Assembly (NCBI GenBank): GCA_026874595.1
Contig: CM049316.1
Span: forward strand, 40,439,695-40,503,694
Direction of reading: 5' to 3'
DNA: 64,000 nucleotides
Origin: Sipunculus nudus
Taxonomy: Eukaryota > Annelida > Sipuncula > Golfingiida > Sipunculidae
The translations under genes and the position numbers were made by a program. Shown here piece by piece: positions 11,812 through 25,751 of this stretch. The notes below the pieces were generated by a model. That model saw only the letters and a program-made list of their open reading frames with translations, was not told the DNA's origin and did no database searches. Each line of letters begins with the position of its first letter. Position 1 is the stretch's first letter.

Positions 11812-14800
11812 AATAAATCTGTTCTGTTTGGGCGTTGTGGGAAGGCAGGAATTCTTGTCTCAACTGTCAAATTTTAAAATCAAAATTTGTTACCTTTCAA
11901 GGAAACATCTTTTGTTTGAATTCCACATGCGCGTGCTTACATAATCTGACTTATTCGGTATAGTCCTTACCACAAAAAGACCAATGTTTATGTAATTTGC
12001 CTTGAAACAAATCTAATCCATCACACTTGAACGGACTACATTGTCCTATTCCCTACGTTTATACCTACGCCGCTGGTGTATTTAGAGCCCCGGTGCATTA
12101 TGGGGATCAGATTTTCACTTCAACAATCCCTAAACAGCAGAGTCGTACTCATGTGAGTCCGAGTCTGCGCAGTGTGGCTTTCGTCTGTGAAGTCACGTTA
12201 GTCCGAGAGCTTTGGATATTTATTGATACCGCACTGTAAACTGTGATTAACACAGATCGCTATATCATTAAGTCCCAAGAAAAATATGCAAATCAATTTC
12301 AAGGCACGTGACGTCATAGTAAACGTGGTGCGCCCCCGGTTGATAGGCCTGTAGCGGTCTGTTCTAACAGCGGACAAAGCAAATGAAAATTGACTGAAAT
12401 GTTTTCGAGGAGAGAAAAAAAAATACTCAGAGTTAAAACGTAGTCGAAGAGAAACAAGAGAAAGGTCTTTTTAGTCAAATTTGTTCGCTACAGTTTGTTT
12501 TATCGTCTCTGATGTAACGCGGGAGGTTATATGAATTGGGATCAGCTCTGCTAATAAATTTCTAGTACTTTCACCAGGAGATCATATTATTCACAAACAT
12601 TGCCAACGTTTTCCGTCTTAATTATATTTTGCTTAAGTCTCAACTTTGTTTGGTGAATTAATCTAAAATACATGTAGCACAATATCCACGTTACAAATAA
12701 CATTTTATCGCGAGTCTAACACACTCGAAACACCTCGGCTGGCCTTGGATGTACATGGGGAGTCGCCACGGAAAGTATGGCCAGGTCAACTGCACACCCG
12801 TTGTGTGCTGTGCAAAAGCAAAACGTTTTTTTTTTTTTTTTTTTGTACAGGTACTGTCGGTCCTCATATTTTCTGCCTTTAAAGCTATTAGACAACACTG
12901 ATTCAAGAAACAGAGGAAATATCCCAGGCATACTAATTTGGACCGCACGAGGATAAAGTTCTCGTCAGGAGTCCATCTCCAGTGGGCGATGTATGAGCCA
13001 TGTTTGATAAACTGATCTCTCAAGCTAACAAACAGTCTGAACATGGCCATATTTGATATTCAGCAACATAGCAAGCCCATATTATATCCATTATTATGGA
13101 AATCAATGTATTCTTTGGGAAAATTGTGGTTTTCTGTCACGAGTTCGTAGAAATGGCAAGAAGGTGGATTTCCAGCGAACGATAACATTTTTTTAGTGTA
13201 TCATTTGACCATACATACATCCGAGGCCTGGTCGGCAACGGTGGTCCCGAGATGTTCCGAATGGACTTCTAGTCTGATCGGCAACGGCCGAGGGGTTTCG
13301 AATGTACATAGGTAGCGCCACCTATTGCTAAAATCTGCATACAAACCTGTGATATATCTGTTGGTCTGTAAAAGTCAATATTGAAATATTTGAACAGACA
13401 GTAAATGAAATATTTAAATATATAACAATATATACAACATTTTAAAACATCACATGAAACTAATGCTTGTATTTTCTTGCACCGTGCTGTACAAATGTCT
13501 TGTATAAAGGTTCTGTTAGACAGTGTTCACAAACAGAGGTCCTGCTCATAGGGCCTCCTTGGTCCGCTGCTCTAGCCCTCTACGTTATTATCCTCGTATT
13601 AGTTTCTCTGATTAAAATGCGTTGTATTTATAAGTTGAATAATAATTATTATATGCTATTGTTGGTAATGTTTTATAATGAATTTTATAATAATTATATT
13701 GTAATTTCCTATTTTGGTTTAAAATCCTACCTACAGATTGTATTTACGTCTATTTATCTCAAGCACTAAGGCAATCAGATAATAAACTGTTCGACAAACT
13801 TTCCCATGTCATTTATCTATGAACATCGAGTCGACGGCTTTGCTAAAAACTGAAACCTGCCCAAGTGATGAGTACAGAAATATGTCCAGTTTCTTCAGTT
13901 TTCAGTGAACGACATCCAAGCACAGACATCCAGTTCCTACATTCAAAATTAAGAATCTTCCAGAAAATCATAAGAAAGAAACCAAGGGACTATATTTAGT
14001 TTACTAAAACATCTCCAGGTGGCGCAACAGCTAAGCCATTGCAAACAGTGGCAATGCCAAACGGTTCATTGAACTGAGCGCCTTGTTCTGAAGGTACCCT
14101 ATAAAGCCTGTAAACCAGACAAGGAATCAATCTCCGTTTCAGTTCCAATTTTAGAATCATAATGAAACTTCAATTCCAACTAAATCATTGTTTCGAGGAC
14201 ATTTTCAAATCAATTTCAATTCAGTTATTTAAGGATATCTTTTTCTACAAGGTACACAAATTCAGGCTGTGAGCTAAGGCTGTATTTTAGCTGCTCGTCA
14301 TGACCTTGTGAAACTTAATTCTGACCTGCAAAGTGAACGACTCTAAAGAAAATGTGTCAGCTGGAAAGAGATCTGGAATTTAATTCATCAATTCAATTGC
14401 ATCCAACTGAGCCTTTATCTTCAAGTCAAATTCAATTCCAATTCATTTCCTTTTAATTTTATCATCTCAATTCAAATTCATACATAAACACCAAACGCAG
14501 CAGTAGAAAATACGAGTAATGTGAAAACGTAAGTTCCAACAGCACATTGTTCTTCAACATGCCATTGAAGTGTCTATCAACCAACAATTAAGCACCATAC
14601 ATATTTCTGTGTGCCTGGTATAGATTCTACTTGGCTTATTTGAAAAGTTCAAAAATTGATTTTTTTGTTTGGTCAGTGATGTTAAAACGTTAATAAAGTG
14701 GATCTACAGAGCCATTAACCAGGACTGATGGATTTAAGGTTAACCACCCTACCTATGTATATATACTTTGAGTAAATTTTATAATACAAAAATGTAGATT

Positions 14801-15305
14801 TTTTTAAATCCCTTTAAAATCGTATTTTTTCCCACCTTTTTCTATTAACATATGATCACAAAAAGTACCTAATTGGTTGTATCTATATAGAGAAACACAA
14901 TTTTATATAGGCAAATGATAGACAAAGAGCAACGTGACATTGCCCTTGAGGGTAAAAGGTCACGGCCATGATTATCCAGTAACTGTTATACACAATGATA
15001 AAGACAACACTTTCTTGTATTTCTGGTCCTTTTACTGATGTGAATGTGCGTATTCTTAAGGTTGTGTTGTTTGGCCTCTTCCGGACAATTATCTGCGAAA
15101 TATAACAATATACACTGATTGTCAGCTCCGGACTTGGCGTCTGTTGCGTTTTTCTTTAAAATACTTCTGCGGAGTTACTTATTAATTAAAAATTAAGTCT
15201 ACTATCATTCCCGGAACACTTGTATATCCGTGTCAGGATCTTGAAACCCCTCTTTACTTAAGTCCTGTATCCGCCTTTGACTGGCTATAGTGCAATACAT
15301 TAGTG
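11812..15305. other. gene-free stretch with low-complexity patches
   Basis: No supported gene. A poly-T run lies near 12827-12844. CAATTC/AATTCA-rich low-complexity sequence fills about 14130-14480. A fragment with GGTAGCGCCACCTATT near 13310 resembles the repeats at 5975-6690. Confidence 0.45.
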
Positions 15306-15309
15306 TATA

Positions 15310-16475
15310 AACAATGAACTTATTTATTTATTACAATATTATGCAGGGTAGCCTGCACCAGAAGAACACTTCTGTTGTAAACAGGACCCTATTCCATATA
15401 AAGAATACAAGACATTTTTAAACAATTTAATATGAAATAAAATAAAATACAAATTACAATACGAATATAAAAGACATATAAAGACAATAAAACTATTACA
15501 AATGACAGATTATACTTTGAAATAAATAGATTATCATGGAGATATCGGTACTAAGAATGGTAAGTACGACTATTCTAACTAAAGCAATCTGTATAGTGCC
15601 AAAACTAAGATAACGCTGCAAGACTAGAAAAGTACGAACGTGATATCTTTTTAAAACTCTGCAAAATTGGGGCGCATTTAATGTCCAAGGGAAGGGCACT
15701 GCCTGCATAGAATGAAGCAGCCTTGAAAGATTCAATCCGTGGTTTGGGAAGGATACAGTTATTGTTATGGGTTGAGCGCGTGGAATAATGGTGAATGTCT
15801 TTAGCCATGGCGAACTTATCACATTGATACGAAGGGGCTAAACAATTTATGCATTTATAAGTCACAACAGATAAAAGGTATAAAAATCGCTGCTCGACTG
15901 TCATCAAACCTATCTCTTTGATTAATTCCAGACTACTTCGTGACGGGTTATAGTTTCTTGTTATAATCCTTGCCGCCCGACACTGAATGTATTGAATAGC
16001 GGCACGGAAAGTGCTTGGACAGCTAGCTGCCCCATACAGTTAAGTCACAATCTATTGTTGGCTGAACGAACGCATGATATAAAGTGAGTAGAAACTTTTG
16101 TGGCAGAAATTTGCTAAGTCTGTATAATAGACTATTTTGCAACATAACTTTTTAAAGACAGCAAAAGTGTGAGATTTCCATGTGAGATGTGAGTCAATTA
16201 TGAGGCCAAGGTGAGAGAATTCCTCAACGTTTGGGATAACATGTTCATCGATACGGGTATGTAATGGTTTTAAAGATTTGCGCTGTTTAGAACTTAAGAG
16301 CATTGTAGCTGATTTTATGGCGTTGGCAACTAGTTTGTTTTTATTGAGCCATTTGGTGACTTGGTCTACCGCGCCCTGCAGCTTATGTTGTGCTGAATCA
16401 CGACTGATACCATCTGCGTATAGAATGATGTCGTCAGCATAAATTGAACATTTAGCGTCTGTTATATATTAACAC
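15310..16475 (-). pseudogene. 5'-truncated LINE, reverse transcriptase remnant
   Basis: The minus strand from about 16472 reads one frame to 15605, interrupted by in-frame stops near 16052 and 16040. It contains the reverse-transcriptase catalytic motif SIYADDIILYADG. Further on are LGLIIDSHLTWKSH and the C-terminal block RAARIITRNYNPSRSSLELI followed by STRSTHNNN, an arrangement known from ORF2 of CR1/Jockey-type non-LTR retrotransposons. The endonuclease and N-terminal RT parts are absent, as expected for a 5'-truncated insertion. About 300 bp of A/T-rich 3' sequence follow to about 15310. It is not functional. Confidence 0.85.
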
Positions 16476-16479
16476 GCAA

Positions 16480-18805
16480 GTCGTTAAGGTATAATTAAAA
16501 CAGATTTATATTACTTACGCAGATAGGCTATTGGTAGCATTTCAGTGAAATAATATCTGAGGTCCAAAGAGAATGGTACTTTATGCAAATAAAGGTCAAG
16601 GCCAGTAAAATGATAATCTGTTCGAAGAAGTCATATGTCGCTGGTTCCCAAAAAGTTGGACCAAATCCCATGAAAACACTGAGTGATACCGCTCTAACGA
16701 GCAAATTATTGGGAAAGATTCTTGTAACTTGACCTTGAGAGCGAAGTACACAGTCAAAACACCTACATAAATTTATCAACCCCTGCAATGAAAAGCTATG
16801 GTATAATGTTCAAAGGTGGAAGCATGTCTGAAATAGAAGCATTTTAAAAATTCTAAAAAGTGCGGGAAACCAACACGAACCGTGGATTAGAACATGAACA
16901 GATGCCCACCCGATCATACCGCTTAATTACATAATAAATTAAAATTTGAAGTTACTATCTATCATTTAATGTTTCAAGCTGTGGGAATCAATATGCCATA
17001 CATCATATGTTAACATGGCATCACACGCAGCTAAATTATATTTTCGCCAATTCTATTTGTTGACACGACATTTATTCTCATATTTCCTAGGAATACTGAG
17101 AAACCTCTAATTCCTATGTTTTTTAATTTTAAATGTTTCCTCATGGAAATATGAAAATTCCTTATAAAAATCCTTTATTCGCGACAGGAATGAATAAATC
17201 TCATTATAAAGCTCAGGCTGTGTGTTGATGGACTGCGCTCATCCTAACCTCAGCGTCACCTAGAGGGTCTTAGCTAAACTAAATTTACGAAAAATACTGA
17301 GATGCAAATGCACATGAATAATTATGATAGAATATTTAATGGACATGGAGTATGAACTTTCATAGTGGTATTTGAAATTGAAAATATAATGTTTTCATAC
17401 ACAACTGTATATGTAAATGCAGGTGCGGATTCCCCCCCCCCCCCCTTGAGCTATAACATCTCATATTTTATCGATTTCTTTTCCCAGTAATATTCGAAAT
17501 TAATTTTCATTTTTTATATATGTTATTTTTATTCCAAATCCATTAGTTTATCACTTTTTATTTCATAAGTTGAAGATAATACATAATGAACAGCTCTGTG
17601 GTCATGATAACATCCAAATGTTTCTATATTGAAGGAGGCAGCCTTTCCGTTATTACACTCTGCTGTGTCTTAACAGCCCCTCCCCCCCCCCCCCCCCCCC
17701 CAACTTAAATTTGCCTGTGTCATGAGTGAGGCACGGCCTTATGGTTTGCATTTGTTCTGTAAGTCCGGTGCACAGAAGCCAGTAAAATGCAAAGTTTAAC
17801 ATATCAATTTATTGACCACGAGGAGTACATTTAAAAGATATTTTGCAAGTTCTAAACGTAGACGCGCATTTTCAACATACAGACACCAAAATGTTACAAA
17901 CGATTCAACGTTTGGACACAGCAGTCAGTATCAAAATTTCTAAGAAACATATCTACTATATATAGCCGGCCACACGTGTATTGACACCTCCAAAAGTTTT
18001 ACTACGTTATGTAAAGACACCTAAGAGAATAGTAGTTGAAGAACAGAAAATCTTTTTTTCTGATATGTGCCTCAAAATGACCTCTTTATAAATTTTTTAC
18101 TAAAAATTTCTTAATCTGGAAGGGTAAAATCTCCTCCCATACCCTCCCCATGTACCTGTAATTTACAGACTAAAACAAAACAATAAACAATAGAAACATG
18201 GCTCTAGATTCCATTCATATAGGTGAAATAAAAATAATAAAAAATTATTAAATTTTTTCATAGATTGAAAACATATACCATTATAATAATAAAAAAAAAA
18301 TAATAATACCGTGCTGACCCAGTAGAAGCCACCCCCCCCCCCCCCCTCGATTTTCTGGATTCGTCATCGTTTAATCGTTTAAATGTAGAAGTTCATTGTA
18401 TTTCTGCACTCAATACAAATTAATGTCACATGCCCGCTATCCAATAGTAATGATTTTTTTCTTCTAAACTTTGCTTTTCAGTACAATTTACTGATAAAAT
18501 TGTTTAAATTACCCTATAACAATTTTTATAAATAAGATTGACAGATTTTATTCTATTAAAGTGTCTAAGATAATAGGAATACATCACATTCTAATATTGT
18601 GGGGTCAGCTTTTAGTACATACCGGTAATCAAAACCTGTTTGCGTTTCCCTCAAATACAAAGGGGAATAGGATCTTCATTCTAGAACAGAAATTTTGAAG
18701 GAATTTAAGGTGTCGTGGTGCACTCATGTAGGGACTGTCTCATTTAAATTCCCATCCCCTGGGGTTTTTTTTTAATATATTTGCACGGAACAAATGACAT
18801 AAAAA
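16480..18805. other. gene-free stretch with three poly-C runs
   Basis: Poly-C runs lie near 17431-17446, 17680-17701 and 18331-18346. Otherwise it is AT-rich sequence with no recognised gene or bounded repeat. Confidence 0.5.
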
Positions 18806-18810
18806 CACAA

Positions 18811-21440
18811 CAAGGGACCCATGGGTCACGGCGCTCAGCTGTTATATATGATAAAAAATATGATTTGGGAAAGAGGCACATGCTTGTTTTGAGTGGTAAT
18901 AAATATGTTTTATTATGAGTTGTTGGTGTTTAGCTTATGTATGATTTTGATAGTATCTTTGGAGACAGGGAAGAGGACTGATTTCATTTATTTTATTACC
19001 AAAAGGAGTGCTATTGTCACACAGATTTTGACTTGGCCATATAACTTATAAGCAGCACATATTATAAAAGTTTAACTATTTATTAAAATTTAATAACAAA
19101 TATTGTGCCAATATAATTTTTATTTTAAAAAATAATAAGAAAATCATATGATTTTTTAAATTAAAATAAAACTGAAATGATTATTGAAATAATATTATAG
19201 ATTATATTCATGAATGCATTCATGAATACATTTTGAAAGTATCTGCACTGGTATTCAAATACTTTCATTTTTTCCTGAATTCCCATTCTTATGCAATAAA
19301 ATTTTTTAATGCAGTACATATTCATATTCGTATTCAAATTTGCAAAGCATTCGCACCATGTCTAGTATTTATTCAGTTTTAGCCAAACAAAGATGTTGAG
19401 AATCCAGAATATACAAAATTCACAAATTTAAATAATGATCATAAGTACCTGGTTTTATGGCTTTTATTTATATTAAAAAAAATAAATGTAATATATTCAC
19501 TTTGGACTACTTTCACATCAATCTACACACTAGACACAGTGGGAATCTAGATTATTTTTATCAAAAGCATCTTTGTCTATCATTAATTTCCTTCATATGA
19601 TCCCTAATGATTAGTAATGAATAATATGATTTATTTTTTTATCATTAAAATTTCACTGAAAAATACCATAGGTCACTGCATGGTGTTATTTGGAATAACA
19701 TTGACATTGACATTCTATCCATCCATACAAGATTCTTACATCATCAGTAACAGCAAGTTAATTTTCTGTTACTCATCAACTAACAAAATCCTTTTCTATT
19801 AATTTTTCTTTAATTTGTTATAAAAAAAAAATACAAAATTATTAATTTATTGTTTATTGTTATGTTGTTTTTCAAAACAACTACTAGATGAGTTAAGTTG
19901 GACATCTGGATCAACTGTGGCTGGGCATTAGCTGCCTGGCTGCCCCAGTGTATGCTTCGCTCAAGCATGCATAATCTGATGAAAGGTCAACAAGGTCAAC
20001 ATACAAGTGACTGAAGAGGGGCTGGATTAAGCCTGGGTCTGACATAGTCTCAGTTAAACATTTATAAAAGCTACAATATTTGGCCAATTTCTTTCAGCTT
20101 TCTAAACTACAAAGATGAAATCCTTATGTGTGCATGATATGAAAATTATATCAACAGTGCTCTCAGGAAACAAACGTGCCATGGTCAAAGTAGGGCAAAA
20201 TTTAAGGTACTAATTTTATATTTATACTAATAACTTATAAAATTTGAAAAATTCAGAACTAATTGAATCTTGATTAAATAATGTTACATCCCTGACAAAA
20301 AATATCTAGCTTCAGCGATCCTCTTGTTAAGGGAGTAAATATATTTCTTGATTTTTTTAAAAAGTGCATTATGTTTGTGCCCATAACTTAAAACAATTAC
20401 GCAATACTGACATCATTTCTGGCATGTGCATAGCGAATGTATAGAAAAATATTTATATTAGATATGATCAAAGTCAGATCAGTGGTTTTGATATTAGGCA
20501 GTCTTACAGTGTAACAATGGGTTTTTAATGGAAAAATCAAGTTTTTCATTAATATTTCGAAGGAATTAAGTCCTAATGAAAAAATTCTTGGCATGGTAGG
20601 GGATTTTGGAGACATCTAACTGTATGCTTAATTTAAGGAACTTAGAGCTGAAGCTGGAGAGCTGAGCTCTAGCAAACTGCATAACACTAGCTTGATGTAA
20701 ACTTGATGTGACATGGTGCTTGAAAACTTGTATAAAATCTACAGTTTTTGATCAACTGGTTTCAAATCTTTGGTGTTAACAGACAACATGCTAACAAAAA
20801 CATGCTGTGAAAATTAAATCCACAGTACTTACAGGAAAAAAACGTGCCATGGTCAAACTTGGGCAAAATGTAAAGTACCAATTTTATATTTTTGCCAATT
20901 TAAAAAAAAAATACAGATTTTGATCTAATTTTTGGTATACAATTAAATTTTGATCAATTAAAGTTGTATTACTGAAAAAAAAGTCCCTACCTTTAACACT
21001 TTTGGTCTTAAGTGATCAAATATCTTTCCAGATTTTTTTACAAAGTCTATTATGTTTGGGCTCCATAACTTTTTCAAATTAAATAATACTGACTTAATTT
21101 CTGGCATGTAAATAGGAACTATATAGAGGAATATTTATGGTAAATATGAAGAAAACCAGATGAGTGGTTTTGATATTAGGCAGTCCTGAAGTGTGAAAAT
21201 AGATTTCTAATAAAAAATTGAGGTTTTTCCTTAATATCTCGAAGGAACGAAGTCCTATTGACCCAATTTTCGCCATGGAAGGAGATTTTTGGGACATCTA
21301 ACTGTGCGGCAAATTTCAGATTCGTAGGTCCAATGGTGTCGAAACGTGCCAATCTTACGGACGGACATCTGGACAGACGGACGGACGACAGACAATGGAC
21401 CACGACTATAGCTCAGATGACTTATAGTCAGCTGAGCTAA
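18811..21440 (-). mobile_element. HINE-like element, CAGCTGAC family, copy A
   Basis: On the minus strand it starts at about 21440 with TAGCTCAGCTGACTATAAG and a (TCCG)n-rich block. It ends at about 18811 with CAGCTGAGCGC, then the palindrome GTGACCCATGGGTC and CTTGT. The 5' terminal CAGCTGAC is thus repeated inverted just before a 3' palindrome, the asymmetric terminal inverted repeat plan of Helentrons/HINEs. The core holds two diverged copies of a block of about 670 bp (for example AGTTAGATGTC, GATATTAA.GAAAAAC, CACTTTAGGACTGCCTAATA). No replicase is encoded. Short frames in it are not genes; they recur in copy B at 55117-57590. Confidence 0.75.
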
Positions 21441-23990
21441 AAACTACGGGTAAATCGTACCAAATATTGGAGGTCCAGCAAATGCATATCCTCACACTGC
21501 AGCCATCTGGGGAGTTAAGAGAGAACTAAAATTAAAATATCAGGCCTTAGAACCATCTCCCCTCACCAACTACTAATATTTGCTTTTAGATCCACTAAAA
21601 TGGTGTAGCTTGCACCCCGCTGCAATTTGTAGGGGCACTTGTCATCCATAGCACGCAATAATTCAGTTATCAATAAATTCTCCAACAAAGGCCAACATTT
21701 TGAAAATTCAAGGGTATTCCAGGAAGCAATCATAATTCTATGACGTTCCAGGAATCAAAGGAGATCTAAAGAAACCTACATTTGGAAGACATCATTTCTG
21801 TCCACCAGCTATCACACTCTGAAGCCATGCAAAATAAAACATCACAAAACTAAGATGATTTAACCCCATGCACAGGGATTTATATTTTATTCTTGCACAC
21901 ACTTTCATTAATCTCACACTCTGAATACATAAATTTGTCCGTGTAATAACACTATAAATAAATTTGATTGAGATATAAATATACAACAGAATCTGTTAGA
22001 AATCTTTGAGACATAATTGACAGGTCAATGAGACAAGTTTTTTTTTAATAGCATCCATGATGTACAAAAGTAAAGCACATAAATATCATCAAAATGTTTT
22101 CAAAACATTTAAAAAATTGTTTACACATATATGTTTAAGGTAACTCCACTAAAATTACATCTTTTTTTTATAATACTTTGGTGTTCTTTGTTCACAGGTT
22201 TAGGAGTGACTGGTGCCACATACAGCAATGCTGTTTAACAGCACAGCAGCATGTTAATTACTCTCTGACAGTAGCCGATCTTGTAAAATTGAACTGCAGT
22301 CTTCTACTCAGGCTATCATGTTATGGTGCTTCTTAAGACATGCAAATCCTGTCTGGGACCAAAATCAAACAGAGAATGTGCAGCAAAATATAACCACTGT
22401 TCAGTCTTAAACTAAAACTGACTAATGAGAGGAGTTTCATTTGATATAAATCATCCTCCCTCTGAAGCAGGGTCTCTCCAGCATAAATGCTTATAAATAT
22501 GTTAAAATAAAAATAAATTTGAAAAAAAATTATATAAAAAATTTAAAATTAAACATCATTTTATCAGTTAGTGTATTATAACATAAACTTTTGAACTGAT
22601 TCTTTGCTTGTGGGATCTGAATGTGTGGATAGATGCGGTCTACATTCCAGTTGTTGCGTGAAAATATGTGCATGTATGTTAAGGCACCTTTAACAATGCT
22701 GTTTTGTATGCTGCCTGTAACAGCATCACATATTCCCATTATTTTTGCAGGTCTCCATTAAAACTCAAATTTTAAGATTTTTTTTTTACCCTCTTATTCA
22801 AATCAGCATTATTTTTTGCTAAATTTACATGCTGCTATTAAAAACATTTTATAAATATTTTACATACATTATTACACACATTTTTTCAAAGCATTTTCCT
22901 ATGCTGTCTGTGTGAAAGCACAAGATATTTTGATAATCTTTTAATGCTTCCATTAAAAGCAAAACACACTTCCATTCTTTACCCTGTCAATAAAAGCAAT
23001 ACCCTTTGCTATTTTCACTTGCTGCTATTACCAGAAATATTTTTAAAAATATTTTTTTCATGATGATACTAACAGCAACGCATACATTGTTATATTCTTA
23101 AAGAGACCAATACCCCAATTGTCTTCACATTTGTGAAGTTCAGTTTTCACAATTTTCATTTTCAGTATTTTATCAGGGTTCAATACTTGTGTTTTCACCA
23201 CACTGTTTCCTGTACCTACTTAAGAGAGTTATTTGATATGGGAACAAAAACTAAGAGACGAGGACAGAAGTGTACATTTGAAGAGCATAAATTCTTGTTC
23301 ATTACTGGTGGACAGAATAAAATGTCTGATACCTTTTACTATAACTCTCTTTAATTTTGGGTAACATATTCTAAAAAAATTTAATTTCTTGATAAGTACC
23401 TTTTCATAAATACTGCAAATTTGAAACCATAGCCTACAAAAACTGACTACAGTTTTTCAAGTGTTGTATACACATATTAAAAGTAGACCTACCACATTTT
23501 TGTTGATGAGTTTCTCTGCAGCAATGTGCTATGGTTAAGTTATTGGTTGCAATACTTGTTAATGGTTGCATAAAGTCTCAGCCTACTTAGACATAGGATG
23601 GCCCCTCTAATGACACTTGGTATCCCTGTATCTGTCTTGGCGTGTATAGCAGTGGAATGTGACAGCTGTTCACAATAAATAATGCCTGCTGTGATGTTTT
23701 GTGATCACCCCTCACACACAGTGCAATTTCCTACATTTGTGTACTGGTTATTTTTAAGATGCTCTAAATCTTATGATTTCCTGCAAATTCCTGAGCTTAG
23801 TTTCCTATATAAATAATCAAGACAGAATTTTGTGGTGAGCTCCCACATGCAGCAAATTTGCTAAGATTTTCTACAATATCAAAGAAAACTACAGGAAATA
23901 GAAGGATATTGCCCCAAGTGAGATATTCTTTAGCGCAAAACAAATTCCCCCATTTTTATATGCCAAGTAACGGCATGCATATATGTGCCT
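21441..23990. other. downstream flank of the TMEM64-like gene, nothing recognised
   Basis: AT-rich sequence. Part of the 2.5 kb could be 3' untranslated region of the minus-strand gene ending at 23997, but I could not place a polyadenylation site with confidence. No bounded repeat or exon was seen. Confidence 0.35.
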
Positions 23991-23996
23991 TGATTT

Positions 23997-24101
23997 TTAA
24001 ACCACAAATTCAGGCAGATCATCTTCAGCTGCTGCAGCCTTCTTCAGCTCCTCACGCGCCCTGGTGGTCATGTACAACATTAACCCTATTGTCACCAGTA
24101 T
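23997..24101 (-). CDS. TMEM64: TMEM64-like protein, last coding exon
   Basis: 34 codons plus TAA. The acceptor is GTGTTTTCAG|ATACTG, phase 0, so the protein runs FFVLQ-ILVTIGLMLYM. This completes the last membrane segment (pattern LQI...IGLM.Y as in TMEM64) and is followed by a short cytosolic tail TTRAREELKKAAAAEDD ending LPEFVV. The tail is much shorter than in vertebrates. The exon is too short to stand out as an open frame; it was found by looking for the missing last helix. Confidence 0.9.
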   Translation of the reverse strand: MLVTIGLMLYMTTRAREELKKAAAAEDDLPEFVV

Positions 24102-25589
24102 CTGAAAACACAATATGTCCAAATACAGAGGGATTAGATGATCAAAATTTCATCACTTTCAACGGAGCTTTTCTAAATGTGTATTCATCAATTATACAAA
24201 TAAATTTAAGCAAATCTGTTATCATCAACAGATCAGTTCAATTTACTCATGAAACAGTCATTATTAATATAGTTTTATTTTATGCAAATTTTATTCAAAT
24301 GGCCAACATTAAAATTTCAATTCATATATTTGCTAAATGGATTCATCAGTAAATATGAAAATATCAAGGAATATTTCTTAATATTTTGTACAATAAATTA
24401 TAATATCACAATGGTTTTAAAAGTCCAAAATATTTTTTAATGAAGAATTTGAAATAATAAAAATGAGTGAAGAGAACATTATTTTATCATCTCATGTCCT
24501 ATTTTATATTGTTCTGCAATTAAACATTATAATTATTATTAAACTACCCTGATTAGTCATGTTTCATGTCAGTGCACCATGCTTGTAGATTTGTGAGCAG
24601 AAAGTGTGTTTGCTAATTCGTCAGTTTGAATCAGGTATATTTATATCATATACCAAGTGTATGTGATGTGACAACAAACAGAACAAGAAGTATTGTTCTA
24701 AGTGATCAGGACTTTTTAACACACTAAATTCATTTATGTCAAAGTAAATAAATAGCCTCATTTCCCGTGAGACAGTGACCCATGGATCATGCATCTTGAT
24801 ATAATTATGCCATGATACATTTAGCACTGTTGAAGACGTGATTTGGGGTGGAGGATATTATTAAGGCTTGATTCCTTTAAATGGCTGCAGTTAGGGTACA
24901 GACCTATCATCTCATCCAACATATTTTTTTTTTTTTAGTGGATCATATGGGGCGGAAAGGAATCCTACTATACTGCATATTCACATAAAGGATTCCAAGG
25001 ATTAACCAGGTTTAACAGAATATACACCTGACTGATTACAGATTGTTTGCCTCATTAATCGCATTGTCAGCAACTGATATGATATTAACTATGAAATGGT
25101 GCATCTGCCAAGGATTCCAGTCATGACAATGAAGGCGATTATGACAATATTCCATGATATTAAATGGTCAGATTTACTATTGTAGATATATGAAATGGTC
25201 TGGGATTTCAAATTTGTGTGACAATAAACAAAATTTTCGATTAATCAATATGATACAAAGGGCTTGACTTTATTTCACAAGGGAAAATACTGTTCTGTAC
25301 CTGAAATTGATATTTTGGTCAAATCAATAAAAACATTTTTTTTATAATATTTGCTTGATAAGAATCATTAATAACTGATTTGTACTATGCATGTAAATGT
25401 TTCAAGTAAACTTGCACGGTTCCGGAATTCATGTATATATGCTTGATAATACACACACACACACACATATATATAACACATACATACATACATTTTATCC
25501 TTTATAAGCCACACTAATGGAACCACAAATACATACCACAACCATGTCCAAAACCACATAAAAGGAATAATAGTTTTATATGTATTTAC
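24102..25589 (-). other. intron 2 of the TMEM64-like gene
   Basis: A 1.49-kb AT-rich intron. It holds a poly-T run near 24928-24938 and a short (AC)n/(AT)n patch near 25449-25475. Nothing else was recognised. Confidence 0.8.
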
Positions 25590-25751
25590 CTGGAGTACAA
25601 AAAATCCATAGCTGAGTGGATTGGACGGGCCTTGTCTGAGGATGTCCTCCATGGACCTCAATGTGGATCCTATGTACGTGTTCAGGATCTGGAGGGGCAG
25701 CATGCCCACCATGGACAGAGGGGTGTAGTAATACATCTTCATGTCAGTAGT
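25590..25751 (-). CDS. TMEM64: TMEM64-like protein, coding exon 2
   Basis: 54 codons, phase 0 on both sides. The acceptor is TTTTCACAG|ACTACTGAC and the donor is CTCCAG|GTAAAT. It encodes the family block after the re-entrant motif, including LPLQILNTYIGSTLRSMED, which matches the TMEM64 pattern LP.Q.LN.Y.G.TLR.MED, and ends in FFVLQ. The acceptor and the first part of this exon have been copied repeatedly into the upstream intron (see 25752-26345). Confidence 0.93.

Noticed and set aside
20397-20615. Frame MSPKSPTMPRI..., also at 55943-56161, as a conserved small protein
   Set aside because: Both lie at the same place inside copies A and B of a non-coding mobile repeat; similarity is explained by the element.
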